Origin: Afifella aestuarii
Lineage (GTDB): Bacteria > Pseudomonadota > Alphaproteobacteria > Rhizobiales > Afifellaceae
DNA: 64,000 nt
Reading direction: 5' to 3'
NCBI RefSeq assembly: GCF_004023665.1
Contig: NZ_SAUF01000005.1
Coordinates: 496,001-560,000 of the forward strand
The notes under the pieces were generated by a model. It was not told the origin of the DNA, ran no database searches, and saw nothing but the letters and a program-made list of their open reading frames with translations. Both the position numbers and the translations under genes were made by a program. This document shows, piece after piece, positions 11,348-18,787 of the stretch (the stretch's first letter is position 1; each line of letters opens with the position of its first letter).

Positions 11348-11941
11348 ATGGCTGAGCCCGCGGAAAGACAGGCGACCTACGCCGATCTTCAGGCGGTCCC
11401 GTCGCATCTCGTCGCCGAGATCATCGACGGGACGCTCGTCACGCATCCAAGGCCGACACCTCGGCACGCTGCTGCGGCGAATCTTCTGTCGTACGAGGTC
11501 ACCGGCCCGTTCCAAAAAGGCCGGGGCGGTCCCGGCGGCTGGATCTTCCTCGTTGAACCTGAGCTGCATTTGGGGCGGGACGTTGTCGTGCCGGATATCG
11601 CCGGGTGGCGCCGCGAGCGCCTGTCGGTGCTGCCTGAGACGGCATATCTGGAGACGGCGCCGGACTGGGTTTGCGAGGTGATCTCGGCCTCGACCGAAAC
11701 CTATGACCGGGTGTCGAAGCGCAGGATTTATGCAGGTGCCGGTGTCTCGCATCTCTGGCTGCTCGACCCGCGCTCCAAGGTTCTGGAGGTCTTCGCGCTC
11801 GCCGGCGACAGCTGGCTGCTCGTCGGCACCTTCCGCGACGGGGACGATGTCGCTGCGCCCCCGTTTGACGTCATGACGTTTCCGCTGAGCGCGCTCTGGC
11901 CGCTCGATGTCGAGGGCGAAATCTCGCCCAACGCGCAATAA
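11348..11941 (+). CDS. Uma2-family (DUF820) PD-(D/E)XK nuclease-fold protein
   Basis: 197 residues. Uma2 proteins have a restriction-endonuclease fold; most have no known role and they abound in cyanobacteria and some actinobacteria and proteobacteria. Family features are EIIDGTLVTHPRPTPRHA, the DVVVPDIAGWRRER strand with its Asp, the CEVISASTE strand with the Glu, and SKRRIYAGAGVSHLWLLDP. The putative catalytic Asp, Glu and Lys are all present, so it is not visibly degenerate. It lies in the same direction inside the pdh operon, 88 bp after pdhB and 22 bp before the pdhC ATG, so pdhC transcription passes through it. Confidence 0.85.
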   Translation: MAEPAERQATYADLQAVPSHLVAEIIDGTLVTHPRPTPRHAAAANLLSYEVTGPFQKGRGGPGGWIFLVEPELHLGRDVVVPDIAGWRRERLSVLPETAYLETAPDWVCEVISASTETYDRVSKRRIYAGAGVSHLWLLDPRSKVLEVFALAGDSWLLVGTFRDGDDVAAPPFDVMTFPLSALWPLDVEGEISPNAQ

Positions 11942-11963
11942 AGAATTTCCGGAGAACCGGTTT

Positions 11964-13349
11964 ATGTCGATCAATATCCTGATGCCCGCCCTGTCGCCCA
12001 CCATGGAGAAGGGCAATCTCGCCAAATGGCACGTCAAGGAGGGCGATGCGGTCGCTCCGGGCGATGTCATTGCCGAGATCGAGACTGACAAGGCGACCAT
12101 GGAAGTGGAAGCCATCGATGAGGGCACGGTCGCCAAGATCCTGGTCAGCGAGGGAACCGAGGACGTCGCGGTCAACGATGTGATCGCCATTCTCGCCGAA
12201 GAGGGCGAGGACGCCGATGCCGTGGAAGCGCCTGCAGAGGAAGCCTCGGCCTCCGCAAACGGCAAGGGGGCTGATGCTTCGCCTCCGGAACCGAAAGAGA
12301 CTGAGGGCGGTGAAGCCGTCCCGCGCGAGGGGCTGCATGACGCCGACGCTGCGGACAAACCGAAGCCATCTCGCGAGACGGAGAAGTCGAACGGCAAGTC
12401 GTCCGGCCGAATTTTTGCCTCGCCGCTGGCAAAGCGCCTCGCGAAGGAGAAGGGCCTGGATCTGTCGGCGCTTTCGGGTTCCGGCCCTCACGGGCGTATT
12501 GTCAAACACGACATCGAGGAAGCTGTCGAAAAGGGGGAAGGCCAGGCCGCTGCCCCGGCTGCCGCAGAAACGGCACCCGCATCCACGCCGAAGACGCCGG
12601 CACCGGCCGGTATGGGCGACGAGCAGATCCGCAAAATGTTTGCCGAGGGCAGCTATGAAGTCGTGCCGCACGATTCCATGCGGCGCACCATTGCCCGCCG
12701 CCTGGTCGAAGCGAAGACCACGATCCCGCATTTCTATCTGACAAGCGATTGCGAGATCGATGCGCTCCTGAAGCTGCGTTCCGAGATCAATGCGGCCGCG
12801 CCCGTTATCGACGACAAGCCGGCCTATAAGCTGTCTGTGAACGACTTCGTCATCAAAGCGATGGCCATGGCGTTGCAGGCCGTGCCGGAGGCGAACGTCA
12901 CCTGGACGCAAGAAGCGATGCTGAAGCACAAGGGATCCGATGTCGGCGTCGCCGTCTCGATCCCGGGTGGCCTGATCACGCCGGTCATCCGCGATGCGGA
13001 GAAGAAAACTCTCTCTGTCATCTCGAACGAAATGAAGGATATGGCGGGCCGCGCGCGGCAGCGGAAGCTGAAGCCTGAGGAATATCAGGGTGGAACGACT
13101 GCCGTCTCCAATCTCGGCATGTACGGCATCCGTGATTTTGCGGCCGTTATCAACCCGCCTCACGCGACCATCCTGGCCGTCGGCGTCGGCGAAAAACGCG
13201 CCGTCGTGCGCGAGGACAGGGTCACGGTCGCCTCAATCATGACGGTGACATTGTCGACGGACCATCGCGCAGTGGACGGTGCGCTGGGAGCCGAGATGCT
13301 TGCCGCCTTCAAGCGCTATATCGAGAACCCGATGACGTTGCTGATCTGA
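11964..13349 (+). CDS. pdhC: Dihydrolipoamide acetyltransferase (E2) of pyruvate dehydrogenase
   Basis: Core subunit that passes the acetyl group from lipoate to CoA. The N-terminal lipoyl domain (residues 1-78; lipoyl Lys 43 in [11 protein letters not shown]) is nearly identical to that of PdhB. It is followed by a charged linker, the E1/E3-binding domain (FASPLAKRLAKEKGLDLSAL ... GPHGRIVKHDIEE), a second linker and the catalytic domain ending with STDHRAVDGALGAEML, whose His and Asp are the acetyltransfer residues. ATG 11964 has a CCGGAGAA site and gives 461 residues. The E3 gene (lpdA), which often follows, is not here. Confidence 0.97.
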   Translation: MSINILMPALSPTMEKGNLAKWHVKEGDAVAPGDVIAEIETDKATMEVEAIDEGTVAKILVSEGTEDVAVNDVIAILAEEGEDADAVEAPAEEASASANGKGADASPPEPKETEGGEAVPREGLHDADAADKPKPSRETEKSNGKSSGRIFASPLAKRLAKEKGLDLSALSGSGPHGRIVKHDIEEAVEKGEGQAAAPAAAETAPASTPKTPAPAGMGDEQIRKMFAEGSYEVVPHDSMRRTIARRLVEAKTTIPHFYLTSDCEIDALLKLRSEINAAAPVIDDKPAYKLSVNDFVIKAMAMALQAVPEANVTWTQEAMLKHKGSDVGVAVSIPGGLITPVIRDAEKKTLSVISNEMKDMAGRARQRKLKPEEYQGGTTAVSNLGMYGIRDFAAVINPPHATILAVGVGEKRAVVREDRVTVASIMTVTLSTDHRAVDGALGAEMLAAFKRYIENPMTLLI

Positions 13350-13363
13350 GCGGCACGGAGTTG

Positions 13364-13960
13364 ATGCGTTTCATAAGTGACCGCCCGCAAGTGAGGGCGG
13401 GACTGGCGGTTGCGGGCATCCTTGCCGTGACGGCCGCCATCCTCCTCGCTATGGGGCGGATCCCGATCTGCGAATGCGGTCGCGTCGAGCTCTGGTACGG
13501 CGATCCGAACGGGCCGGGGAACTCCCAGCACCTGTCGGACTGGTACACGCCCTCGCATATCATCCACGGCTTCTTGTTTTACGGCGCGCTGTGGCTCCTG
13601 GCCCGGAACTGGTCTGCGGTCAGACCGGTCGGAGTGCGATTGGTCCTGGCGACTCTGGTCGAAGCGGCCTGGGAGATTGTCGAAAACTCGCCCTGGATCA
13701 TCGATCGCTACCGCGAGGTGACGATCGCCGCCGGCTACAATGGCGACAGCGTCCTCAATTCTCTGTCGGACATCGTCGCGATGATGGCGGGCTTCTGGTT
13801 CGCACGCATATTGCCCGTATGGGCGACCGTGTTGATTGCCGTTGCCATGGAGCTCCTGGTCGGATGGCTGATCCGCGACAATCTCGCATTGAATGTCTTG
13901 ATGCTGTTGTGGCCGCTCGATGCGGTGCGCGAGTGGCAGGCGGGCGCGGCACCTCTTTGA
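13364..13960 (+). CDS. DUF2585 (UPF0314) membrane protein
   Basis: 198 residues, an uncharacterised rhizobial family. The hallmark is the extracytoplasmic stretch IPICECGRVELWYGDPNGPG, then NSQHLSDWYTPSHIIHGFLFY, then WEIVENSPWIIDRYR. About four or five transmembrane helices (near residues 13-30, 66-85, 92-108, 145-165 and 165-185). ATG 13364 has ACGGAG upstream; it begins 14 bp after pdhC and is likely co-transcribed. Conserved Cys, His and Trp residues suggest a cofactor or metal role, but this is inference. Confidence 0.85.
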   Translation: MRFISDRPQVRAGLAVAGILAVTAAILLAMGRIPICECGRVELWYGDPNGPGNSQHLSDWYTPSHIIHGFLFYGALWLLARNWSAVRPVGVRLVLATLVEAAWEIVENSPWIIDRYREVTIAAGYNGDSVLNSLSDIVAMMAGFWFARILPVWATVLIAVAMELLVGWLIRDNLALNVLMLLWPLDAVREWQAGAAPL

Positions 13961-13974
13961 AAGCTCGGCGGAAG

Positions 13975-14220
13975 CTATCTGGAGGGGCGGATCGAGCCGG
14001 TGATAATGCTGTCGTCGCGCTCGTCCCTTGCCGCCACAAGCGCTCCGGCATCCATCCTCTGCATCGCGAGTTCCGTCGCGAGTTTGTCGAGGCTATAGCT
14101 GGTGAGCTTGACACCGGCGACTGAGACGACGGCGATCAGCGCTGCAATCAGCGCATATTCGCTCGTGCTGTTGCCGGCGTCGTCGCGCCAGAATCGTCTT
14201 GTGGAATCGCGCATGCCCAT
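13975..14220 (-). CDS. Flp-family type IVb pilin, isolated
   Basis: 81 residues with the class IVb prepilin layout: a short charged leader (MGMRDSTRRFWRDDAG), a processing site of the form Gly then NSTSEY (Glu at +5, Tyr at +6), and then the hydrophobic helix ALIAALIAVVSVAGVKL. TadV/CpaA peptidase would cut after the Gly. It would be the building block of a Tad/Flp adhesive pilus, or a pseudopilin. No tad/cpa genes lie in this window. It is convergent with DUF2585 (14-bp gap) and diverges from the serine ammonia-lyase. A second possible start is Met3. Confidence 0.75.
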   Translation of the reverse strand: MGMRDSTRRFWRDDAGNSTSEYALIAALIAVVSVAGVKLTSYSLDKLATELAMQRMDAGALVAARDERDDSIITGSIRPSR

Positions 14221-14387
14221 CCCCCTGGGTTCTCCACAAGATAGAGAAGAAGCCTTGCACGATGGTAAACCGCGCGTTGCCGGAAACGATGAAAATGCGC
14301 GGAAGAACGGTGCGGCAGCTTTTGTCGCGCCCAGAACGTTGCATGCAGCAGGCTGAGATAGCGTGTTGTCGCGTGAGAGGGTCCCGG

Positions 14388-15794
14388 ATGTTTCTGTCGG
14401 TTTTCGATATCTTCAAAATTGGCATCGGTCCGTCGTCGTCGCACACGATGGGGCCGATGGTGGCGGCGGGACGCTTTCTCAACCTCATCCGTGATGGCGA
14501 TTGGCCGCGCCCTGCCGGCGTCGAGCCAGCGCGGCTCGCCGTCAGCCTGCACGGCTCGCTCGCGTTCACAGGCAAAGGCCACGGCAGCGACCGCGCGATC
14601 CTTCTTGGCCTGATGGGCGAGAGCCCTCGAGACATCGATCCATTCCGCATCAATGAGATCATTGCAGGGGTTCACGAAACCGGGATGGTGACCCCGGCGG
14701 GGCACCCGGCCTACCAGTTCAATCCCGGAAATGATCTTGTCTTCGACTTCGACACGCCGCTCCCTGGCCACGCGAACGGCATGCGGTTTTCGGCTTTTGC
14801 CGCCGATGGGCGCCGGCTCGTGCAACAGATCTATTATTCGGTCGGTGGCGGTTTCGTCGTCACCGATGAGGAACTGGCGCGCACCTCCGCTGACGATTCC
14901 CCGGTTACCGACACCTCTCCCGTACCTTATCCCTTCGCAAGTGCCAGGGAGATGCTGGCGATGGGAGAGAGCTCGGGGCTCAGCATCGCAGAGATGAAAG
15001 AGGCAAACGAACTCGCGCGCGGGCAGGAGAGCCAGGCTCTCGTCTCGGGCTTGGAGCGCATCTGGGACGAGATGCGCGCCTCGGTGGAGCGCGGGCTTTC
15101 GGGCGAAGGCGATTTGCCCGGTGGCCTTGGCGTCAAGCGCAGAGCGCGCGAACTCCATGATCGTCTGCAGCATGAGAGCGGTGCCAACGCGCTCCAGCCG
15201 CACCGCGTGATGGATTGGCTGAGCGTCTATGCCATGGCGGTCAACGAGGAGAACGCCGCCGGCGGCAAGATCGTCACCGCCCCGACGAACGGGGCGGCGG
15301 GGGTCGTCCCGGCGGTCGTCCATTATTACCTCGACCATTGTATCGGAGCATCGCGGGAGGGTGTGCGCACCTTCATTCTGACGGCGGCCGCGATCGGCGG
15401 CATCATCAAGCACAACGCGTCGATCTCGGGCGCTGAGGTCGGCTGTCAGGGGGAGGTGGGTTCGGCCTCTGCGATGGCGGCGGCTGGGCTCGCGGCGGCC
15501 CTCGGCGCCACCAATGCTCAGATCGAGAACGCTGCCGAAATCGCGCTTGAACACCATCTCGGCATGACCTGCGATCCGATTGCGGGACTCGTTCAGGTCC
15601 CCTGCATCGAGCGCAATGCGCTCGGGGCGGTGAAAGCTGTCACCGCCGCGTCTCTCGCCATGCGCGGCACCGGGGACCATTTCGTCCCCCTCGACAAGTG
15701 TATCGAGACGATGCGTCAGACCGGCCGCGACATGCACGAGAAGTACAAGGAAACCTCGAAGGGCGGTCTCGCGGTCAACGTCATCGAGTGCTGA
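14388..15794 (+). CDS. sdaA: L-serine ammonia-lyase (iron-sulfur type, single chain)
   Basis: Deaminates L-serine to pyruvate using an oxygen-sensitive [4Fe-4S] cluster. The N-terminal beta domain starts [19 protein letters not shown]; the C-terminal alpha domain has [33 protein letters not shown] and [22 protein letters not shown], the last two carrying the cluster cysteines. It has 468 residues, normal for the fused form. ATG 14388 is chosen for its GAGAGGG site; longer in-frame extensions lack conservation. It supplies pyruvate to the nearby pyruvate dehydrogenase, though not in the same operon. Confidence 0.96.
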   Translation: MFLSVFDIFKIGIGPSSSHTMGPMVAAGRFLNLIRDGDWPRPAGVEPARLAVSLHGSLAFTGKGHGSDRAILLGLMGESPRDIDPFRINEIIAGVHETGMVTPAGHPAYQFNPGNDLVFDFDTPLPGHANGMRFSAFAADGRRLVQQIYYSVGGGFVVTDEELARTSADDSPVTDTSPVPYPFASAREMLAMGESSGLSIAEMKEANELARGQESQALVSGLERIWDEMRASVERGLSGEGDLPGGLGVKRRARELHDRLQHESGANALQPHRVMDWLSVYAMAVNEENAAGGKIVTAPTNGAAGVVPAVVHYYLDHCIGASREGVRTFILTAAAIGGIIKHNASISGAEVGCQGEVGSASAMAAAGLAAALGATNAQIENAAEIALEHHLGMTCDPIAGLVQVPCIERNALGAVKAVTAASLAMRGTGDHFVPLDKCIETMRQTGRDMHEKYKETSKGGLAVNVIEC

Positions 15795-15937
15795 CGCCTC
15801 GGCTCTGCGTGCCCATGCGGGCCGTGGCTTGGTGTATCGCCCCGATCGTACGATTTTAGCCTGAAGCGACTGTTGAAGCTGGGGAGGGTGCCGGCTTTCC
15901 CCTTCACGGACGTTGCCGTCGGGACTAAATCGAAGGC

Positions 15938-16375
15938 ATGGCGCTGCATCTTCTGAAGCTCTGTGTGGGCGCGGAATCAATCGACGACCTAAAGAACTGG
16001 ATCGAACGGCGGCTTGCTGAGCGCGAGCAAGCTGGCGAGCCGGCTGAGCATGCCCATGTCACCCGCATGGTGCCGCGTCGCCGCGACGAGCTTCTGGCCG
16101 GCGGCTCCCTCTACTGGGTCATTAAAGGCAATGTGCAGGTGCGACAGCGCCTCTCGGATATCCGAGTCTTTCAGGACAGCGAAGGCGTTCAGCGCTGCCG
16201 TCTCGTGCTCGATCCGGAACTGGTGCCGACCGCCTGGCAGCCCCGGCGTGCCTTCCAGGGATGGCGCTATCTGAAGCCTGAAGATGCTCCTGCCGATCTC
16301 GGCGGCGATGTCGACGGCTTCGGGGAGCTTCCCGCAGACCTACGTGGCGAGCTGGCGGCGCTCGGCCTGCTGTAA
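15938..16375 (+). CDS. DUF1489 family protein
   Basis: 145 residues, an uncharacterised family nearly confined to alphaproteobacteria. It begins MALHLLKLCVGAESIDDLKNW, then HVTRMVPRRRDELLAGGSLYWVIKG and LVPTAWQPRRAFQGWRYL, the family's conserved core. No membrane segment or signal peptide, so it is probably cytosolic. Some members are listed near RNA or lysogenisation-like proteins, but no function can be assigned. It is convergent with panC (stops 5 bp apart), with no terminator hairpin evident between them. The 143 bp upstream hold only a 10-bp palindrome ATCGTACGAT (15845-15854). Confidence 0.85.
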   Translation: MALHLLKLCVGAESIDDLKNWIERRLAEREQAGEPAEHAHVTRMVPRRRDELLAGGSLYWVIKGNVQVRQRLSDIRVFQDSEGVQRCRLVLDPELVPTAWQPRRAFQGWRYLKPEDAPADLGGDVDGFGELPADLRGELAALGLL

Positions 16376-16380
16376 GCGCT

Positions 16381-17223
16381 TTAGACCGCGATATTGTCGA
16401 TGAGACGCGTGCCCCCCAGCCAGGCGGCTGCAAGGAGGCGGGCCGGACCATCCGAAAGCTCCGCGAGGGGCTGCAACGTCTCGCTATGTCGGAGCGAGAT
16501 GTAGTCGACGCGAAAACCCGCCTCACTCAGCCGCTCTTGGACGTCATTGACGGTGCTGCCGGCAGGGGCGCCTGCACGCAGAGCGTCTGCTGCCCCTTGC
16601 AGCGAGGAATAGATCAGCGGTGCCCTCCGGCGTTCTTCAGCACTCAGATAGGCGTTGCGCGAGGACAGGGCGAGCCCGTCGGCCTCACGTGCGGTCGGCG
16701 CCGCAACGATGCGCGTGGGCAGCCTAAGATCGCTCACCAGCCGCCGGACGACGAGGAGCTGCTGATAATCCTTTTCACCGAACACCGCCTCGTCGGGAAA
16801 GCACGAGATCAGAAGCTTTGAGACGACGGTGGCGACACCTTCGAAGAAGTGTGGCCGGAAATCGCTCTCCAGCCCTTCGCTCGGTCCCCCCACTTTGACC
16901 GTCGTGGCATATCCTGCCGGGTACATTTCCTCGGCACTCGGCGCGAAAACCAACGGCACGCCGACCCTTGCGAGTGCCTCCAGGTCGGCCTCGGGGCGCC
17001 TTGGATAGCGAGAAAAATCCTCTTCTGGCCCGAACTGTGTCGGATTGACGAAGATGCTCACCACCACCCGGTCGCAGCGTTCTGCCGCAAGCTCCACGAG
17101 TTGGAGATGACCGGAATGCAAGGCGCCCATTGTGGGTACCAGCGCGATCGTTTCGTCAGCCGCACGCCAGCTGTCGATCCGGTCCCTGAGATTGGCGATA
17201 CTCGTCGCGATATCGGGATGCAC
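16381..17223 (-). CDS. panC: Pantothenate synthetase
   Basis: Joins pantoate and beta-alanine with ATP to give pantothenate, the coenzyme A precursor. The HxGH adenylate motif is VPTMGALHSGHLQLVELA, and a later motif is GLALSSRNAYLS. No ATG exists near the N-terminus. The GTG at 17223, preceded on the minus strand by CCGAGGATCGAC, gives 280 residues with 28 residues before VPTMG, matching the family; the upstream open frame is therefore untranslated leader. panB, often adjacent, is absent here. It diverges from the VWA gene. Confidence 0.95.
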   Translation of the reverse strand: MHPDIATSIANLRDRIDSWRAADETIALVPTMGALHSGHLQLVELAAERCDRVVVSIFVNPTQFGPEEDFSRYPRRPEADLEALARVGVPLVFAPSAEEMYPAGYATTVKVGGPSEGLESDFRPHFFEGVATVVSKLLISCFPDEAVFGEKDYQQLLVVRRLVSDLRLPTRIVAAPTAREADGLALSSRNAYLSAEERRRAPLIYSSLQGAADALRAGAPAGSTVNDVQERLSEAGFRVDYISLRHSETLQPLAELSDGPARLLAAAWLGGTRLIDNIAV

Positions 17224-17328
17224 GTCGATCCTCGGATATGTGAAAGCTGCCGAAGCGGTAATCGGCCATGCTGACTTGCGCAAGGTGCCGCGCAGACCAC
17301 ATCCTGCGAAAAGGAGATGCGCAAGGCG

Positions 17329-18051
17329 ATGACCAAGGGCAAAGACATCACGACCTCCGGGCGGGATCTTCCGTCTGAGAAAAGCCGCTCGAGCCGCGGC
17401 GAAATCGACGCATTTTTGAAACAGGCGAACAGCCTTGCACCGGTGAGCGGCGATGCGCGCGGGCGCCTGGTCTTCGCGCTCGATGCCACGATGAGCCGTC
17501 AACCTACCTGGGATCTCGCCTGCGGCTTACAGGGCGAAATGTTCAAGGCCGCGGCCGATGTCGGCGGACTGACCGTGCAGCTTGTCTTTTTCCGCGGCTT
17601 CGGCGAATGCCGCGCCTCCCGCTGGGTTGCCGACCCAGAAGCCTTGCGGGACTTGATGGTCCGGATCGGATGCCGCGGGGGCAAAACTCAGATCAAGAAA
17701 GTGCTCGCGCACACCCGCCGCGAGACCGAGAAGAAGCCGATTGCCGCTCTCGTTTATGTGGGCGATGCGATGGAAGAGGAGGTCGACGAATTGTCGAATA
17801 TCGCGGGCGAACTCGGTCTCCTCGGCGTGCGCGCGTTCATGTTTCACGAAGGGCGGGACCCGCGTGCCGAAGCGGCGTTCCGTGAGATCGCGCGCCTGAC
17901 GCGGGGCGCCTATCTGCCGTTCAATTCAGCCTCAGCGTCAGAGCTGAAAGACCTGCTTGGGGCGGTCGCGACTTATGCTGCAGGCGGCCTCAAAGCCCTG
18001 GAAGCATCGGGCTCGTCTGCGGCGCGTCGGCTGTTGCCATCGCTGAAGTGA
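17329..18051 (+). CDS. Von Willebrand factor A-domain protein
   Basis: 240 residues. A VWA (Rossmann-type) fold starts at GRLVFALDATMSRQPTWD. The metal-ion-dependent adhesion site is recognisable as D52-x-T54-x-S56, T120 (GGKTQIKKVL) and D146 (VYVGDAMEEE), so metal binding should be intact with Thr in place of the first Ser. No signal peptide or membrane helix; a basic N-terminus of about 35 residues precedes the domain. ATG 17329 lies 12 nt after AAGGAG; the ATG at 17317 directly abuts that site. It is 7 bp before a membrane J-domain gene, clearly the same operon. Function unknown. Confidence 0.8.
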   Translation: MTKGKDITTSGRDLPSEKSRSSRGEIDAFLKQANSLAPVSGDARGRLVFALDATMSRQPTWDLACGLQGEMFKAAADVGGLTVQLVFFRGFGECRASRWVADPEALRDLMVRIGCRGGKTQIKKVLAHTRRETEKKPIAALVYVGDAMEEEVDELSNIAGELGLLGVRAFMFHEGRDPRAEAAFREIARLTRGAYLPFNSASASELKDLLGAVATYAAGGLKALEASGSSAARRLLPSLK

Positions 18052-18058
18052 GCCCACG

Positions 18059-18751
18059 ATGATCAGAGGCCTTTTCATCCTGATCGCGGCTGTGGCCGCG
18101 ATCTATCTGCTCTTTCGCGTCTTCTTGACGGCGTCTCCGGCAAGGCTTGCGGGGACGGTGCGTCTGGGGGCGGGGATCGCTCTAGGGCTCGTTGCCCTCG
18201 GCCTTTTGATCGTGGGGCAGTTCGCCTTTGCCCTGCCGGTCGCGATCTTTGCGTTCTCGCTTCTGCGCAAGAGCTGGGCACGGCGAGGAGGGGCTGCAAG
18301 GAACCAGTCGACGGTGCGCTCGGCCGGGTTTGAGATGACCCTCGATCATGCGACCGGCGAGCTCGATGGCACGGTTCTGAGCGGGCGCTACGAGGGGCGG
18401 CTCTTGTCGGAGCTCACGTTTGAGGAACTCACCTTGGTCGCCCGCGATATGACGGGCGACCCGGAATCACTCAGGCTTCTGGAAAGTTATCTCGACCGGG
18501 CGCATCCCAGATGGCGAGACGACATGCAGGCTGATGCCGACATGGGGGCAGGCCCGGCGCGCAGCGCGAGCGGAATGAGCACGCAGGAAGCCTATGATAT
18601 TCTTGGGCTTCAGGCGGGCGCCGGCGAGGCGGAAATCCGCCAGGCCCATCGACGGCTGATGAAGCAGGTCCATCCCGACCGCGGCGGCTCCGCCGCTCTG
18701 GCTGCCAGAATCAACCAAGCCAAAGAGTGGCTTTTGAGAGAACACCGCTGA
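18059..18751 (+). CDS. Membrane-anchored J-domain (DnaJ-like) protein
   Basis: 230 residues. Two transmembrane helices (about residues 4-22 and 36-66), a cytoplasmic middle region with DHATGELDGTVLSGRYEGR and FEELTLVARD, and a C-terminal J domain (about 174-230: EAYDILGLQAGAGEAEIRQAHRRLMKQVHPDRGG) with the DnaK-stimulating HPD at 205-207. The architecture resembles mitochondrial Tim14/Pam18 and the bacterial TerB-less DjlA-like proteins. It likely recruits DnaK to the membrane. It is co-operonic with the VWA protein, which may be its client or partner; that is inference. Confidence 0.85.
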   Translation: MIRGLFILIAAVAAIYLLFRVFLTASPARLAGTVRLGAGIALGLVALGLLIVGQFAFALPVAIFAFSLLRKSWARRGGAARNQSTVRSAGFEMTLDHATGELDGTVLSGRYEGRLLSELTFEELTLVARDMTGDPESLRLLESYLDRAHPRWRDDMQADADMGAGPARSASGMSTQEAYDILGLQAGAGEAEIRQAHRRLMKQVHPDRGGSAALAARINQAKEWLLREHR

Positions 18752-18787
18752 ACTCCGTTTACGCAACGAACACTCCAGAGGACGGGG

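Noticed and set aside
15845-15854. 10-bp palindrome ATCGTACGAT before the DUF1489 gene
   Set aside because: Short, common in GC-balanced DNA and without supporting context.
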